The position numbers were made by a program, and so were the translations under genes. Shown here piece after piece: positions 8,838 through 17,106 of a DNA stretch of 59,945 bases. The stretch comes from Bacteroidia bacterium. GTDB lineage: Bacteria > Bacteroidota > Bacteroidia > Bacteroidales > Prolixibacteraceae. Numbering within the stretch: the stretch's first letter is position 1; every line of letters begins with the position of its first letter. The DNA lies in NCBI GenBank assembly GCA_026391315.1, contig JAPLDT010000072.1, positions 1 through 59,945 of the forward strand. The letters run 5' to 3'. The notes under the pieces were generated by a model that ran no database searches, was not told the origin of the DNA, and worked only from the letters and a program-made list of their open reading frames with translations.

Positions 8838-10217
8838 ATGAAGACAATCTGCCTAAATTTTCAGATTCACCAGCCTTTCCGCTACCGCAAGTATCGTTTT
8901 TTCGATATCGGAAATGATTCCTATTATTACGATGACTATGCCAATGAAACGATTATGCGCAAAATTGCAGATAATTGCTATCTGCCGGCCAATCACATTC
9001 TTCTTAAGCAAATCAAAAAAAATAAGGGAAAATTTAAAGTATCGTTCTCCATTTCCGGCGTTGCACTGGACCAATTCAGATTGTATGCACCCGAAGTTAT
9101 CGACTCATTCAAAGAGTTGGCAGCTACCGGGGCAGTAGAATTTCTTTCAGGGACCTACGCCAATTCATTGGTTTCTATGGTCGATGAACAGCTTTTCGCC
9201 AAACAGGTCAAAGCTCATGACGACCTGATCGATGAACTTTTTCAGCAAAGACCCAAAGTATTCAGAAACTCTGAGCTGATCTACTCCGATGAACTGGGCG
9301 ATCTTATCTACAGGATGGGTTTTGAAACCATTCTCACCGAAGGTGCCAAACACATCCTTGGATGGAAGAGCCCCAACTACCTATATTGCAATGCCTTAAA
9401 CCCAAGGCAAAAAATACTGATGCGCAACTACCGGCTCAGCGACGACCTCTCATTCCGCTTCTCCAACTCCTCCTGGAGCGAATATCCACTTTCTGCATCC
9501 AAAATGGCAGCCTGGTTGGTCAATCTTCCAAAAAAAGAGGAAATCGTCAACATCTTCCTCAATTATGAAACCTTCGGAGAAATTCAAAAGAAAAATTCAG
9601 GGATTTTTGATTTCCTCGATGCCCTCCCCGAAATGATTCTAAAGACCAAAGAGCTCACCTTCTCCACCCCAAGCGAAGCAGTTAAAATGCTTCAGCCGGT
9701 GTCTGCGGTACATGTTCTTCACCCAATTTCGTGGGCTGATGAGGAGAGAGACCTTTCTGCCTGGCTAGGCAATGAGCTTCAGAAAGAGGCATTTAATCAT
9801 CTCTATGCGCTGAAAGAGAGAGTTAAACTATGCACCGATCCTCAGATTAACAAAGACTGGATCTACCTTCAGTCCAATGATCACCTCTACTACATGTGTA
9901 CCAAATTCTTCTCCGATGGTGAAGTCCATAAATTTTTCAACCCATTCGGTAGTCCATACGAAGCTTTTATCAACTACATGAATGTATTGAGTGATTTTAC
10001 CCTTCGACTGAACAAATTGGTTCCCTTCTCTGACAACGAAGCGGAGTTGACCAAACTTAAGCTATCAATTGAAGAAAAATCCAGGAAACTGGAAGAGGCA
10101 GAACTGGTAATAAAAAAGCTCAGCAAACCCATCCCAAAAGCAGCTAAACCAAAAGCAAAAGCAGCAACAAAAGTTGAATCAAAGCCAAAATCTCCTAAAA
10201 AAAGCGCCTCTAAATAG
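8838..10217 (+). CDS. GH57 alpha-amylase-like protein with basic tail
   Basis: A 459-aa protein of family GH57, cytoplasmic. The family opening NFQIHQPFRY (7-16) and the nucleophile region RNSELIY (153-159, Glu156) are present. In the fourth conserved block, where active members have the acid/base Asp in a DYETFGE-like motif, this protein reads LNYETFGEIQ: Asn242 replaces the Asp (codon AAT). Such alpha-amylase-like homologues lacking a catalytic residue are known in GH57. Residues about 395-425 are a charged coiled coil, followed by a Lys/Ala/Pro-rich tail (428-459). Its gene neighbours imply a role in intracellular alpha-glucan handling, possibly binding or regulation rather than hydrolysis. 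Confidence 0.85.
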   Translation: MKTICLNFQIHQPFRYRKYRFFDIGNDSYYYDDYANETIMRKIADNCYLPANHILLKQIKKNKGKFKVSFSISGVALDQFRLYAPEVIDSFKELAATGAVEFLSGTYANSLVSMVDEQLFAKQVKAHDDLIDELFQQRPKVFRNSELIYSDELGDLIYRMGFETILTEGAKHILGWKSPNYLYCNALNPRQKILMRNYRLSDDLSFRFSNSSWSEYPLSASKMAAWLVNLPKKEEIVNIFLNYETFGEIQKKNSGIFDFLDALPEMILKTKELTFSTPSEAVKMLQPVSAVHVLHPISWADEERDLSAWLGNELQKEAFNHLYALKERVKLCTDPQINKDWIYLQSNDHLYYMCTKFFSDGEVHKFFNPFGSPYEAFINYMNVLSDFTLRLNKLVPFSDNEAELTKLKLSIEEKSRKLEEAELVIKKLSKPIPKAAKPKAKAATKVESKPKSPKKSASK

Positions 10218-10249
10218 ACGGGCTAATGTAAAGAAAATGTTATAAATAC

Positions 10250-10272
10250 GGAATCATTTCGCAAATGATTCC
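10250..10272. terminator. Hairpin after GH57 gene
   Basis: GGAATCATTT - CGC - AAATGATTCC is a perfect 10-bp stem with a 3-nt loop, 32 nt after the GH57 stop. It is not followed by a clear T-run, so it may be an mRNA 3'-end stabiliser or a weak terminator between the GH57 gene and glgP. Confidence 0.45.
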
Positions 10273-10325
10273 CTGTTTATATAAAAGTGATCACTGAAAA
10301 TGGTATCATTGCAATTCAAAAAATT

Positions 10326-10342
10326 GACACCACCTAGGTGTC
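10326..10342. promoter_or_regulatory. Palindromic hairpin upstream of glgP
   Basis: GACACCACCTAGGTGTC contains the perfect palindrome CACCTAGGTG and can fold with GACACC/GGTGTC arms, followed by TTTCTT. It lies 24 nt before the glgP ATG, so it could be an operator or an attenuator in the leader. No matching second copy was seen elsewhere in the window. Confidence 0.35.
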
Positions 10343-10365
10343 TTTCTTGTTAATATATTCAAAGA

Positions 10366-12960
10366 ATGGAAGAGACGTATTTTAAGAATCTGAGACAACC
10401 CGAAAATAGCAACCCTACCTGGAAAAAAATCATTGTCGAATCTGCCCTGCCGGCCGAACTAGCCTCATTACGAACTATTTCCAGAAACCTTTGGTGGGTC
10501 TGGAATGTAGATGCAAGGGCACTTTTCAACGAGATTGATCCGCTGATTTGGGAAAAATGCGAACACAATCCGATCGTTTTATTGGAACAAACCAGCCACG
10601 ACCGGTTTGTCGAACTAAAGAGTGATGAAGCGTTTGTACTCAGGATGAAATCCGTTGAAATTCAATTCAACAAGTATCTCAAGGAACGAAAGAAATTACG
10701 CGGACCGAAAATTGCCTATTTCAGTATGGAATTTGGACTCCATTCGAGTTTGAAAATATACTCTGGTGGCTTAGGCGTTCTGGCCGGCGATTACCTGAAA
10801 GAGGCAAGCGACTCAAAGGTGGATATGACAGCAATAGGTTTGTTGTACCGTTATGGCTATTTCAAACAGGTGATATCCACAAATGGAGAACAACTTGCCA
10901 CTTACGAACCCGAACATTTTTCAAAAATACCTATTCAACCCGCACTCGATGAAAAGGGCGAGTGGATCATTGTTGAAATAAAATTGCCCGATCGCATCGT
11001 TCTCGTTAGAGTCTGGTATGTGAACGTCGGAAATGTCAAACTTTATCTTCTGGATACGGATACCGAAAACAACCATGAAGAGGACCGCTCTATCACCCAC
11101 CATCTCTATGGAGGGGACAACGAAAACAGGCTGAAACAGGAGATGGTACTCGGTCTGGGTGGAATCAGGGCACTGGAAAGACTTGGAATTCAGTCTGATA
11201 TATACCATTGTAACGAAGGACATGCAGCTTTTATCGGCCTCGAGCGTATCTCCAATATTAAAGACAAATCATCACTCAATTATTCTGAAGCCAAAGAAGT
11301 AGTCAGGGCCTCAACCCTCTTTACGACACATACTCCCGTTCCTGCGGGTCACGATTCATTTCCGGATGATCTCTTTACATCCTACATGAATCCGGTTGCC
11401 GATCAACTGGGAATCACAATGAATGAGCTGATGCTGCTTGGTAAAGCTGGCAGCAACGAGGAAAAGTTCAACATGAGTTATCTGGCTGCCAATCTTTCAC
11501 AATCGATCAACGGCGTTAGTAAACTTCACGGCGATGTCAGCAAACAATTGTTAAGCGAACTCTACAAGGGATTCCTTCCTGAAGAGTTGGATAATATCGG
11601 TTATGTCACCAATGGGGTGCACTACCCAACCTGGGCAGCTCCCGAATGGAAAGCGGTACACGATCAAATCCTCTCTGCAGAGGAGATGGCTGATGATATT
11701 CATGAGTACGAAGAGGGCGGAGAGATGCGTGCCTGGAGAAACATTTACAAAGTTCAGGACAAGTTGATCTGGGATACCAAGTCAAAACTTCGCGAACATC
11801 TGATAGAATACATCAAAAGAAGGTTTACCGACATCAATATCCAACGGAACGAGAATCCGAAATATATTTCTGAAGCCATCTCTAAACTGAATCCAAGAGC
11901 CCTCACCATTGGCTTTGCCAGGCGTTTTGCTACCTATAAAAGGGCACACCTGCTTTTCAGGGATCTGGACCGTTTGGCTAAGATCATCAACAACCCCGAC
12001 CGACCGGTACAATTTCTTTTCGCAGGTAAAGCACATCCTGCCGATAAAGCGGGTCAGGATTTAATTAAATACATCATCGACATCTCAAAACGTCCTGAAT
12101 TTGTGGGCCGTATCCTATTTGTTCAGAACTACGACATGAACATCGCCAAGATGCTTGTTCAGGGTTGCGATGTCTGGATGAATACTCCTACCAGACCACT
12201 CGAAGCATCAGGTACTTCAGGCGAAAAAGGGGTCATGAATGGTACTCTTCACTTTTCAGTCCTTGATGGCTGGTGGGTCGAAGGCTACAAACAAGATGTC
12301 GGCTGGGCATTGCCACTAGAAAATTCCTTCGACAATCCGGAACTCCAGGACGAACTCGATTCTGAAGCTATCTACGGAATTCTCGAAAACGAAGTAGTGC
12401 CTGCATACTATTACCGCAACGACAAAAATATCCCGGTCCTTTGGGTCGACTTCATCAAAAATACTTTCGCCGAAGTAGTGCCACTGTTTACCACCAAGAG
12501 GATGATGAAAGATTACTTTACCCGTTACTATCTTCCTCAGGCACACAGAACAGGTCTTCTCATTGCGGACAATTTCAAACTGGCAAAAGATTTGGCATCC
12601 TGGAAATCAAAAATTCTGGATGTCTGGAACACCATTGAGGTAAAAAACATTCAGGTAGCTGATGGCATCACAAATACCTACGAAATGGGGAAAGCTTATC
12701 CTTCAAGGGTTACCCTCGATTTAAAGGGTCTCTCGTCCGGAGAAATCGGTGTTGAACTGATTGTCGCTACCGGAACAGATCAACCCCGTTTTGTGGCCAA
12801 ATATGATTTTTCTGTCGAGAAACAAACAGATAATCTGGCCCACTACCTGCTCGAACTGACCCTGAAAAAACCAGGCAGTTACAACTATGGATTGAGGATA
12901 TATGCCAAAAACAGTGCGCTACCCAATCGTCAGGATTTTAGGTTACTGAAGTGGCTTTAA
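10366..12960 (+). CDS. glgP: Alpha-glucan phosphorylase (GT35)
   Basis: An 864-aa member of the non-classical alpha-glucan phosphorylase family, which releases glucose-1-phosphate from alpha-1,4-glucans using pyridoxal phosphate. The N-terminal about 110 residues, including SRNLWWVWNVDARALFNEID, are the extra domain of this subfamily. YFSMEFGLHSSLKIYSGGLG opens the catalytic core. RPLEASGTSGEKGVMNG carries the PLP Lys (Lys621), followed by SVLDGWWVEGY. The length is normal for the subfamily. It follows the GH57 gene after a 148-bp gap with two hairpins, so it may have its own expression control. It converges with the LytTR regulator gene, only 9 bp away. Confidence 0.92.
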   Translation: MEETYFKNLRQPENSNPTWKKIIVESALPAELASLRTISRNLWWVWNVDARALFNEIDPLIWEKCEHNPIVLLEQTSHDRFVELKSDEAFVLRMKSVEIQFNKYLKERKKLRGPKIAYFSMEFGLHSSLKIYSGGLGVLAGDYLKEASDSKVDMTAIGLLYRYGYFKQVISTNGEQLATYEPEHFSKIPIQPALDEKGEWIIVEIKLPDRIVLVRVWYVNVGNVKLYLLDTDTENNHEEDRSITHHLYGGDNENRLKQEMVLGLGGIRALERLGIQSDIYHCNEGHAAFIGLERISNIKDKSSLNYSEAKEVVRASTLFTTHTPVPAGHDSFPDDLFTSYMNPVADQLGITMNELMLLGKAGSNEEKFNMSYLAANLSQSINGVSKLHGDVSKQLLSELYKGFLPEELDNIGYVTNGVHYPTWAAPEWKAVHDQILSAEEMADDIHEYEEGGEMRAWRNIYKVQDKLIWDTKSKLREHLIEYIKRRFTDINIQRNENPKYISEAISKLNPRALTIGFARRFATYKRAHLLFRDLDRLAKIINNPDRPVQFLFAGKAHPADKAGQDLIKYIIDISKRPEFVGRILFVQNYDMNIAKMLVQGCDVWMNTPTRPLEASGTSGEKGVMNGTLHFSVLDGWWVEGYKQDVGWALPLENSFDNPELQDELDSEAIYGILENEVVPAYYYRNDKNIPVLWVDFIKNTFAEVVPLFTTKRMMKDYFTRYYLPQAHRTGLLIADNFKLAKDLASWKSKILDVWNTIEVKNIQVADGITNTYEMGKAYPSRVTLDLKGLSSGEIGVELIVATGTDQPRFVAKYDFSVEKQTDNLAHYLLELTLKKPGSYNYGLRIYAKNSALPNRQDFRLLKWL

Positions 12961-12969
12961 TCAACTGAA

Positions 12970-13728
12970 TTACAACTTATTGTACAGGAGTTTGTTGAGG
13001 AGATCATCCTTGTATTTGGGCGATACCTTCAATTGTTCTCCTGTTCTTAGCTCAACCATCCCGCCTTTGGCTTTGATGTAACGAACAACATTGGCCATAT
13101 TTACAAGGTGACTTCTGTGAATTCTAATAAATCCCAAAGGCGTCAGAAGATTTTCAAACTCCAGAAGGGTTCTGCTAACAATTTTTTCATCCCCCTCCCT
13201 GAATAGGATCCTGGTGTAATTACGCAACCCTTCACACCTGATTATTTTGTCTACCGCAATGATGGCAAAGCCATTCAACTCGGGTAGGGCGATGGTCTTG
13301 GCCCCCCCCTGTTCTACATGCGACATTAGATTGGCTTTAAGCGCATTAACAGCAACTTTTGTCTCAATCTTCTTTATTCTCGGAATCCTGCCGATCGTTT
13401 TAACAAGTTCCTCCACATTGATGGGTTTAACCAAATAGTCGAATGCCGAATATTTGAATGCTTTTATGGCGTATTCACTGTATGCCGTTATAAAGATTAT
13501 TTTGAAATCAATTTTCTTTAACCGATCCAACAGATCAAATCCGGTACCATCGGGCATACTGATATCCAAAAAAACCAGATCCGGATTTTCGCGTTCAATA
13601 AGAATAGCACCTTCTTCAACAGAACTGGCCTCTCCCAACATTTCAATATTTCCTACTGTCTTTCTCAGAATCTCTTTTAAAACCATCCTGGAGATTGAAT
13701 CATCATCAACAATAACTGCTTTTACCAT
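12970..13728 (-). CDS. LytTR-family response regulator
   Basis: A two-component regulator of about 252 aa. The receiver domain has the acidic pair at Asp8/Asp9 (VDDD), phospho-acceptor Asp55 (FLDISMP), Thr81 and Lys101 (YLVKPI). The C-terminal LytTR DNA-binding domain (about 145-250) shows RCEGLRNYTRI, SRTLLEFE, FIRIHRSHLVN and KVSPKYKDDLL. The start is placed at the ATG at 13728 because it opens the receiver strand (MVKAVIVDDD); an upstream extension to 13797 would add about 23 residues unlike the family. No histidine kinase is adjacent, so its partner is elsewhere. Confidence 0.88.
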   Translation of the reverse strand: MVKAVIVDDDSISRMVLKEILRKTVGNIEMLGEASSVEEGAILIERENPDLVFLDISMPDGTGFDLLDRLKKIDFKIIFITAYSEYAIKAFKYSAFDYLVKPINVEELVKTIGRIPRIKKIETKVAVNALKANLMSHVEQGGAKTIALPELNGFAIIAVDKIIRCEGLRNYTRILFREGDEKIVSRTLLEFENLLTPLGFIRIHRSHLVNMANVVRYIKAKGGMVELRTGEQLKVSPKYKDDLLNKLLYNKL

Positions 13729-13849
13729 GGTCAAATTTGTATAATAAGGGATCATACAGACATCTTTCCCTAAAAAATGTAAGAGGCCTGACCGCAATTA
13801 CACAATTGCAGTTGCCATATTAACAAAGAAAGTTCAAAAAGGATGTTAA

Positions 13850-13882
13850 GAATTGAATTTTTTTTTCAAAAAAATTCAATTC
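13850..13882. other. Perfect 15-bp hairpin in divergent intergenic region
   Basis: GAATTGAA plus T7, a 3-nt TTC loop, then A7 plus TTCAATTC: arms 13850-13864 and 13868-13882 pair perfectly. It sits between the divergent LytTR regulator and tsaB genes, 32 nt before the tsaB start. It is more likely regulatory or structural than a terminator, because both genes read away from it. Confidence 0.5.
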
Positions 13883-13914
13883 CCTTATAATTTAAGATAT
13901 TTGTAAAAAAAAAG

Positions 13915-14640
13915 ATGGCATCTATTCTCTGTTTGGAAACATCTACTGAGGTTTGTTCAGTGGCATTGGCCATCGATGGAATCATTGTTGAGGAACGGGA
14001 GGATAAAAGTGGTAAGAATCATGCGCTTTTGCTCACCTGCTTTGCTGAAGAGGTGATGAAGGCCCAAAACAGACCTTTTCAACAACTTGATGCCGTTGCG
14101 GTATCAGGTGGCCCCGGTTCCTACACAGGGTTGCGAATAGGAGTCTCAACAGCAAAAGGTCTTTGCTATGCAGCAGGATTGCCCCTGATTGCCATCCCTT
14201 CGCTCGAAGCCATGGCATATCATGTTATTAGCGATACCTATGCTACCGGAATTGGAAACAATGAACCTTTGTTCTATTGTCCGATGATTGATGCCAGAAG
14301 AATGGAGGTATACGCTGCCATCTATAATCAAAAAATGCAGTTAATCAGAAATATACGGGCAGATATCATCGATCACCTATCATTTTCAGAATTCCTGGTC
14401 AACCATAAAATACTTTTTTTTGGTAATGGCGCCGACAAGTGCAAGACCTCCATCCAACATCCCAATGCCCTTTTTCTGGACAACATTACAACATCAGCCA
14501 GCCACATGGCAGAATTGGCCGAAAAAGCCTGCCAAAACCACATTTTTGTGGATGTTGCCTATTATGAACCTTTCTACCTGAAAGATTTTGTTGCAACAAT
14601 TCCGACAAAAAATATCTTTCATTCAAATACAATAGGGTAA
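13915..14640 (+). CDS. tsaB: tRNA t6A biosynthesis protein TsaB
   Basis: A 241-aa protein of the TsaB/YeaZ family, partner of TsaD and TsaE in making N6-threonylcarbamoyladenosine at tRNA position 37. It shows the ASKHA opening ILCLETSTEVCSVAL (4-18), SGKNHALLLT, AVSGGPGSYTGLRIG and STAKGLCYA, plus the later CPMIDARRMEVYAA. Length is typical. It stands alone, followed 4 nt later by glycosyltransferase genes; no tsaD, tsaE or rimI is in the window. Confidence 0.92.
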   Translation: MASILCLETSTEVCSVALAIDGIIVEEREDKSGKNHALLLTCFAEEVMKAQNRPFQQLDAVAVSGGPGSYTGLRIGVSTAKGLCYAAGLPLIAIPSLEAMAYHVISDTYATGIGNNEPLFYCPMIDARRMEVYAAIYNQKMQLIRNIRADIIDHLSFSEFLVNHKILFFGNGADKCKTSIQHPNALFLDNITTSASHMAELAEKACQNHIFVDVAYYEPFYLKDFVATIPTKNIFHSNTIG

Positions 14641-14644
14641 CAGA

Positions 14645-15940
14645 ATGATTATTAGTCAAATTAAAAAGATCCTGATAATTACCTACTATTGGCCACCCAG
14701 CGGCGGTGCGGGGGTTCAGAGATGGTTGAAGTTTTCGAAATACCTTCCAGAATTTGGCTGCACACCGGTAATTTTAACAGTGGATGAAAACCAGGCCTCC
14801 TATGCGCAGCTGGACCATTCGCTGATTGAGGAGATAAATCTTGACCTCAAGGTTCACAAAACCAGAACCTTCGAACCCTATAATCTTTATCGTCGTCTCG
14901 CAGGGAAAAAGGAGATACCTTACGGTGGCTTCTCCAACCAGAAAAAAATTACGCTCTTCGAAAAATTCTCGCGACTGGTTCGCGGAAATCTCTTTGTTCC
15001 CGATCCAAGAAGGGGGTGGAACAAATATGCATTGCGCAAAGCACTAGAATTGATAAAGTATGAAAACATTGAATCTGTTATCACTTCCGGACCACCCCAT
15101 TCGACCCATTTAATCGGACAAAAAATCAAAGATCTAACCGGAATCAGATGGATTGCTGATTTTAGGGATCCCTGGACCGACATCTATTATTACAAAGAAC
15201 TCTACCACTCGCTGCCGGCGAGATTGTACGACCGGTCTCTGGAGAAAATGGTCTTGTCTGGCGCTGATAAAATTATCACGGTAAGTGAAGAGGTAAAAAA
15301 ATTACTGCTCCGGAAGATTCCAGGCTCTGAAGAAAAAATTGCAGTCATACCAAATGGATACGACGAATCTGACTTTGAGAATGTTGCTGTGTTCAAAAAC
15401 GAATTTTTCACCATCACCTATACCGGTACAATTTCGATGAGTTATCGGATTGAACAGTTTATTGGGGCCATCGACCTCCTGCCAGCGGAGGTTAAAACCA
15501 AAATAAAAATCCGATTTGTCGGCAATGTTCCCGATGAGATTCTGAATTTATTCAAAAATAAAAACCTCGGCTCAATGGTCGAAGTGCTTGGTTACATCCC
15601 ACACAAGGAGGCCGTTGTCCAGATGGTGAGCGCCTCCCTGTTGCTGATGGCCATACCGGATTCGCCCGACAACAAAGGAATTGTAACAGGCAAATTCTTC
15701 GAATACCTTGCTGCCAAAAGACCCATCCTGGCCATGGGTCCTGTTGGCGGTGATGTGGACCTGTTGATTCAAAGATGCAATGCCGGCAAGCTGTTTTCTT
15801 ACAATGAAATAGAACCAATGAGCCTTTTCATCCTTAAAATATTTGAGCAGGAACAGAATGGTTCATACAAATGTGAAACAACTGGTGCAGAACAATTCAC
15901 AAGACGAAATCTAACTGAAGAGTTAGCCAACAATCTATGA
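14645..15940 (+). CDS. Glycosyltransferase, GT4-type
   Basis: A 431-aa GT-B glycosyltransferase. The N-terminus KILIITYYWPPSGGAGVQRW is typical of bacterial surface-polysaccharide GT4 enzymes; WIADFRDPWTDIYYY, SGADKIITVSEEVKKLL and AVIPNGYDESDF follow. The C-terminal domain contains TYTGTISM and the KFFEYLAAKRPILAM sugar-nucleotide block. Donor and acceptor sugars cannot be inferred. It lies 4 nt after tsaB and 16 bp before a second GT4, so it probably belongs to a glycan-assembly transcription unit. Confidence 0.85.
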   Translation: MIISQIKKILIITYYWPPSGGAGVQRWLKFSKYLPEFGCTPVILTVDENQASYAQLDHSLIEEINLDLKVHKTRTFEPYNLYRRLAGKKEIPYGGFSNQKKITLFEKFSRLVRGNLFVPDPRRGWNKYALRKALELIKYENIESVITSGPPHSTHLIGQKIKDLTGIRWIADFRDPWTDIYYYKELYHSLPARLYDRSLEKMVLSGADKIITVSEEVKKLLLRKIPGSEEKIAVIPNGYDESDFENVAVFKNEFFTITYTGTISMSYRIEQFIGAIDLLPAEVKTKIKIRFVGNVPDEILNLFKNKNLGSMVEVLGYIPHKEAVVQMVSASLLLMAIPDSPDNKGIVTGKFFEYLAAKRPILAMGPVGGDVDLLIQRCNAGKLFSYNEIEPMSLFILKIFEQEQNGSYKCETTGAEQFTRRNLTEELANNL

Positions 15941-15956
15941 TCCCTATTCAAATCCC

Positions 15957-16982
15957 ATGAGCGGCAAAGAAGTAAAAAGCAAATCTATCCTGTTTGTCTA
16001 TACGGGTTTTTCCTCCTTCGTGAAGAATGATTACCTGCTGCTCTCCGCGGTACACCGGGTGCACAAATACCATTATTCTCCCGTCAGGGGAATTTTAAAA
16101 AACACCCTGGAAATTCTCAGACAATTTTTTTTCCTGCTGATCTTCGGATGGAAATACGATCTTTTTTATTGCTGGTTTGCCGATTATCACTCATTTCTTC
16201 CTGTTCTTTTTGCCAGGATTTTCAGAAAAAAATCGGTAGTGGTCATCGGCGGGTACGATGTTTGCCGTATCCGGAAGCTAAAGTACGGGGCTTTTTGCTC
16301 TTCATTCCGGGGTTGGTTCTGTGCCAAATCCATGAGAATGGCTAGTTACATCCTCACAGTTTCTGCCCATGTAGACAGGAAAGCCAAAGCAATAGCCCCC
16401 TTCACCAAACGCACCATGGTTTACAACTGTGTGACACTGGAAAGTCCGGATGAGACAAGCACTTTCAAAACAGATATGATCCTGACGGTAGGCCTGATCA
16501 ACAATGAGCGGACATTTTACCTGAAAGGAATCGACACTTTTATAGAAACCGCCAGGCTCCTGCCGGGATTCAGGTTCGAAATTGTTGGGATTAACCAATC
16601 CAAATTGGCTCATAAACTTGGAAACCTTCCACTCAATATCACCCTTTACAACAAAGTAAAACCGCATGAATTACCTGCCTTTTATCTGAAAGCAAAAATC
16701 TATTGTCAGCTCTCCCGCTCCGAATCATTCGGCGTTTCTATTGCCGAGGCGATGACTTTTGGAGCCTTTCCGATAGTTACCCGGGAAGGTGGTATGCCCG
16801 AGATCGTAGGTTCCGTTGGAGCAGTGGTGGAAAGAGATCCACAGTCGGTCGCCAATGTGATCAAAGAGAGACTCCTGAGACATGGCGTGCATGATGAAAA
16901 TGAGATTAAAATGCAAATCAAAAAGCACTTTACCCAACAACAACGGTCCGAAGCCATTTTGCATCTTATCGATGCTCTATAA
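15957..16982 (+). CDS. Glycosyltransferase family 4 protein
   Basis: A 341-aa GT-B protein. The N-terminal domain carries a strongly hydrophobic aromatic stretch (RQFFFLLIFGWKYDLFYCWF), suggesting close membrane association. The C-terminal domain has LTVGLINNERTFYLKGIDTF and CQLSRSESFGVSIAEAMTFG with the retaining-GT E-x7-E spacing. It follows the preceding GT4 by 16 bp on the same strand. The sugar specificity is unknown; the context points to envelope or exopolysaccharide synthesis. Confidence 0.85.
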   Translation: MSGKEVKSKSILFVYTGFSSFVKNDYLLLSAVHRVHKYHYSPVRGILKNTLEILRQFFFLLIFGWKYDLFYCWFADYHSFLPVLFARIFRKKSVVVIGGYDVCRIRKLKYGAFCSSFRGWFCAKSMRMASYILTVSAHVDRKAKAIAPFTKRTMVYNCVTLESPDETSTFKTDMILTVGLINNERTFYLKGIDTFIETARLLPGFRFEIVGINQSKLAHKLGNLPLNITLYNKVKPHELPAFYLKAKIYCQLSRSESFGVSIAEAMTFGAFPIVTREGGMPEIVGSVGAVVERDPQSVANVIKERLLRHGVHDENEIKMQIKKHFTQQQRSEAILHLIDAL

Positions 16983-17002
16983 ATTAAAGTACTGCTTTCC
17001 CT

Positions 17003-17041
17003 ATTCGTGTCCTTCGTGTTTTCCTTTGCGACCTTCGTGTT
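17003..17041. repeat. TTCGTGT tandem-like repeat
   Basis: Three copies of TTCGTGT (17004, 17013, 17034) lie within 37 bp in the gap between the GT4 and methyltransferase genes, in the pattern CCTTCGTGTTTTCC..GACCTTCGTGTTT. This looks like a short dispersed intergenic repeat common in Bacteroidota drafts; recognition is from memory. Confidence 0.45.
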
Positions 17042-17072
17042 TAAATTCTCAGCAGACAAACTCTTAAAACTA

Positions 17073-17080
17073 TATCTTTG
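17073..17080 (+). promoter_or_regulatory. Putative -7 element of methyltransferase gene
   Basis: TATCTTTG is a full match to TAnnTTTG, 27 nt before the methyltransferase ATG, which would give a leader of about 20 nt. No TTTG at the -33 position was seen. Confidence 0.45.
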
Positions 17081-17106
17081 CATCTAAGTCATAAACAACT
17101 GCAACA

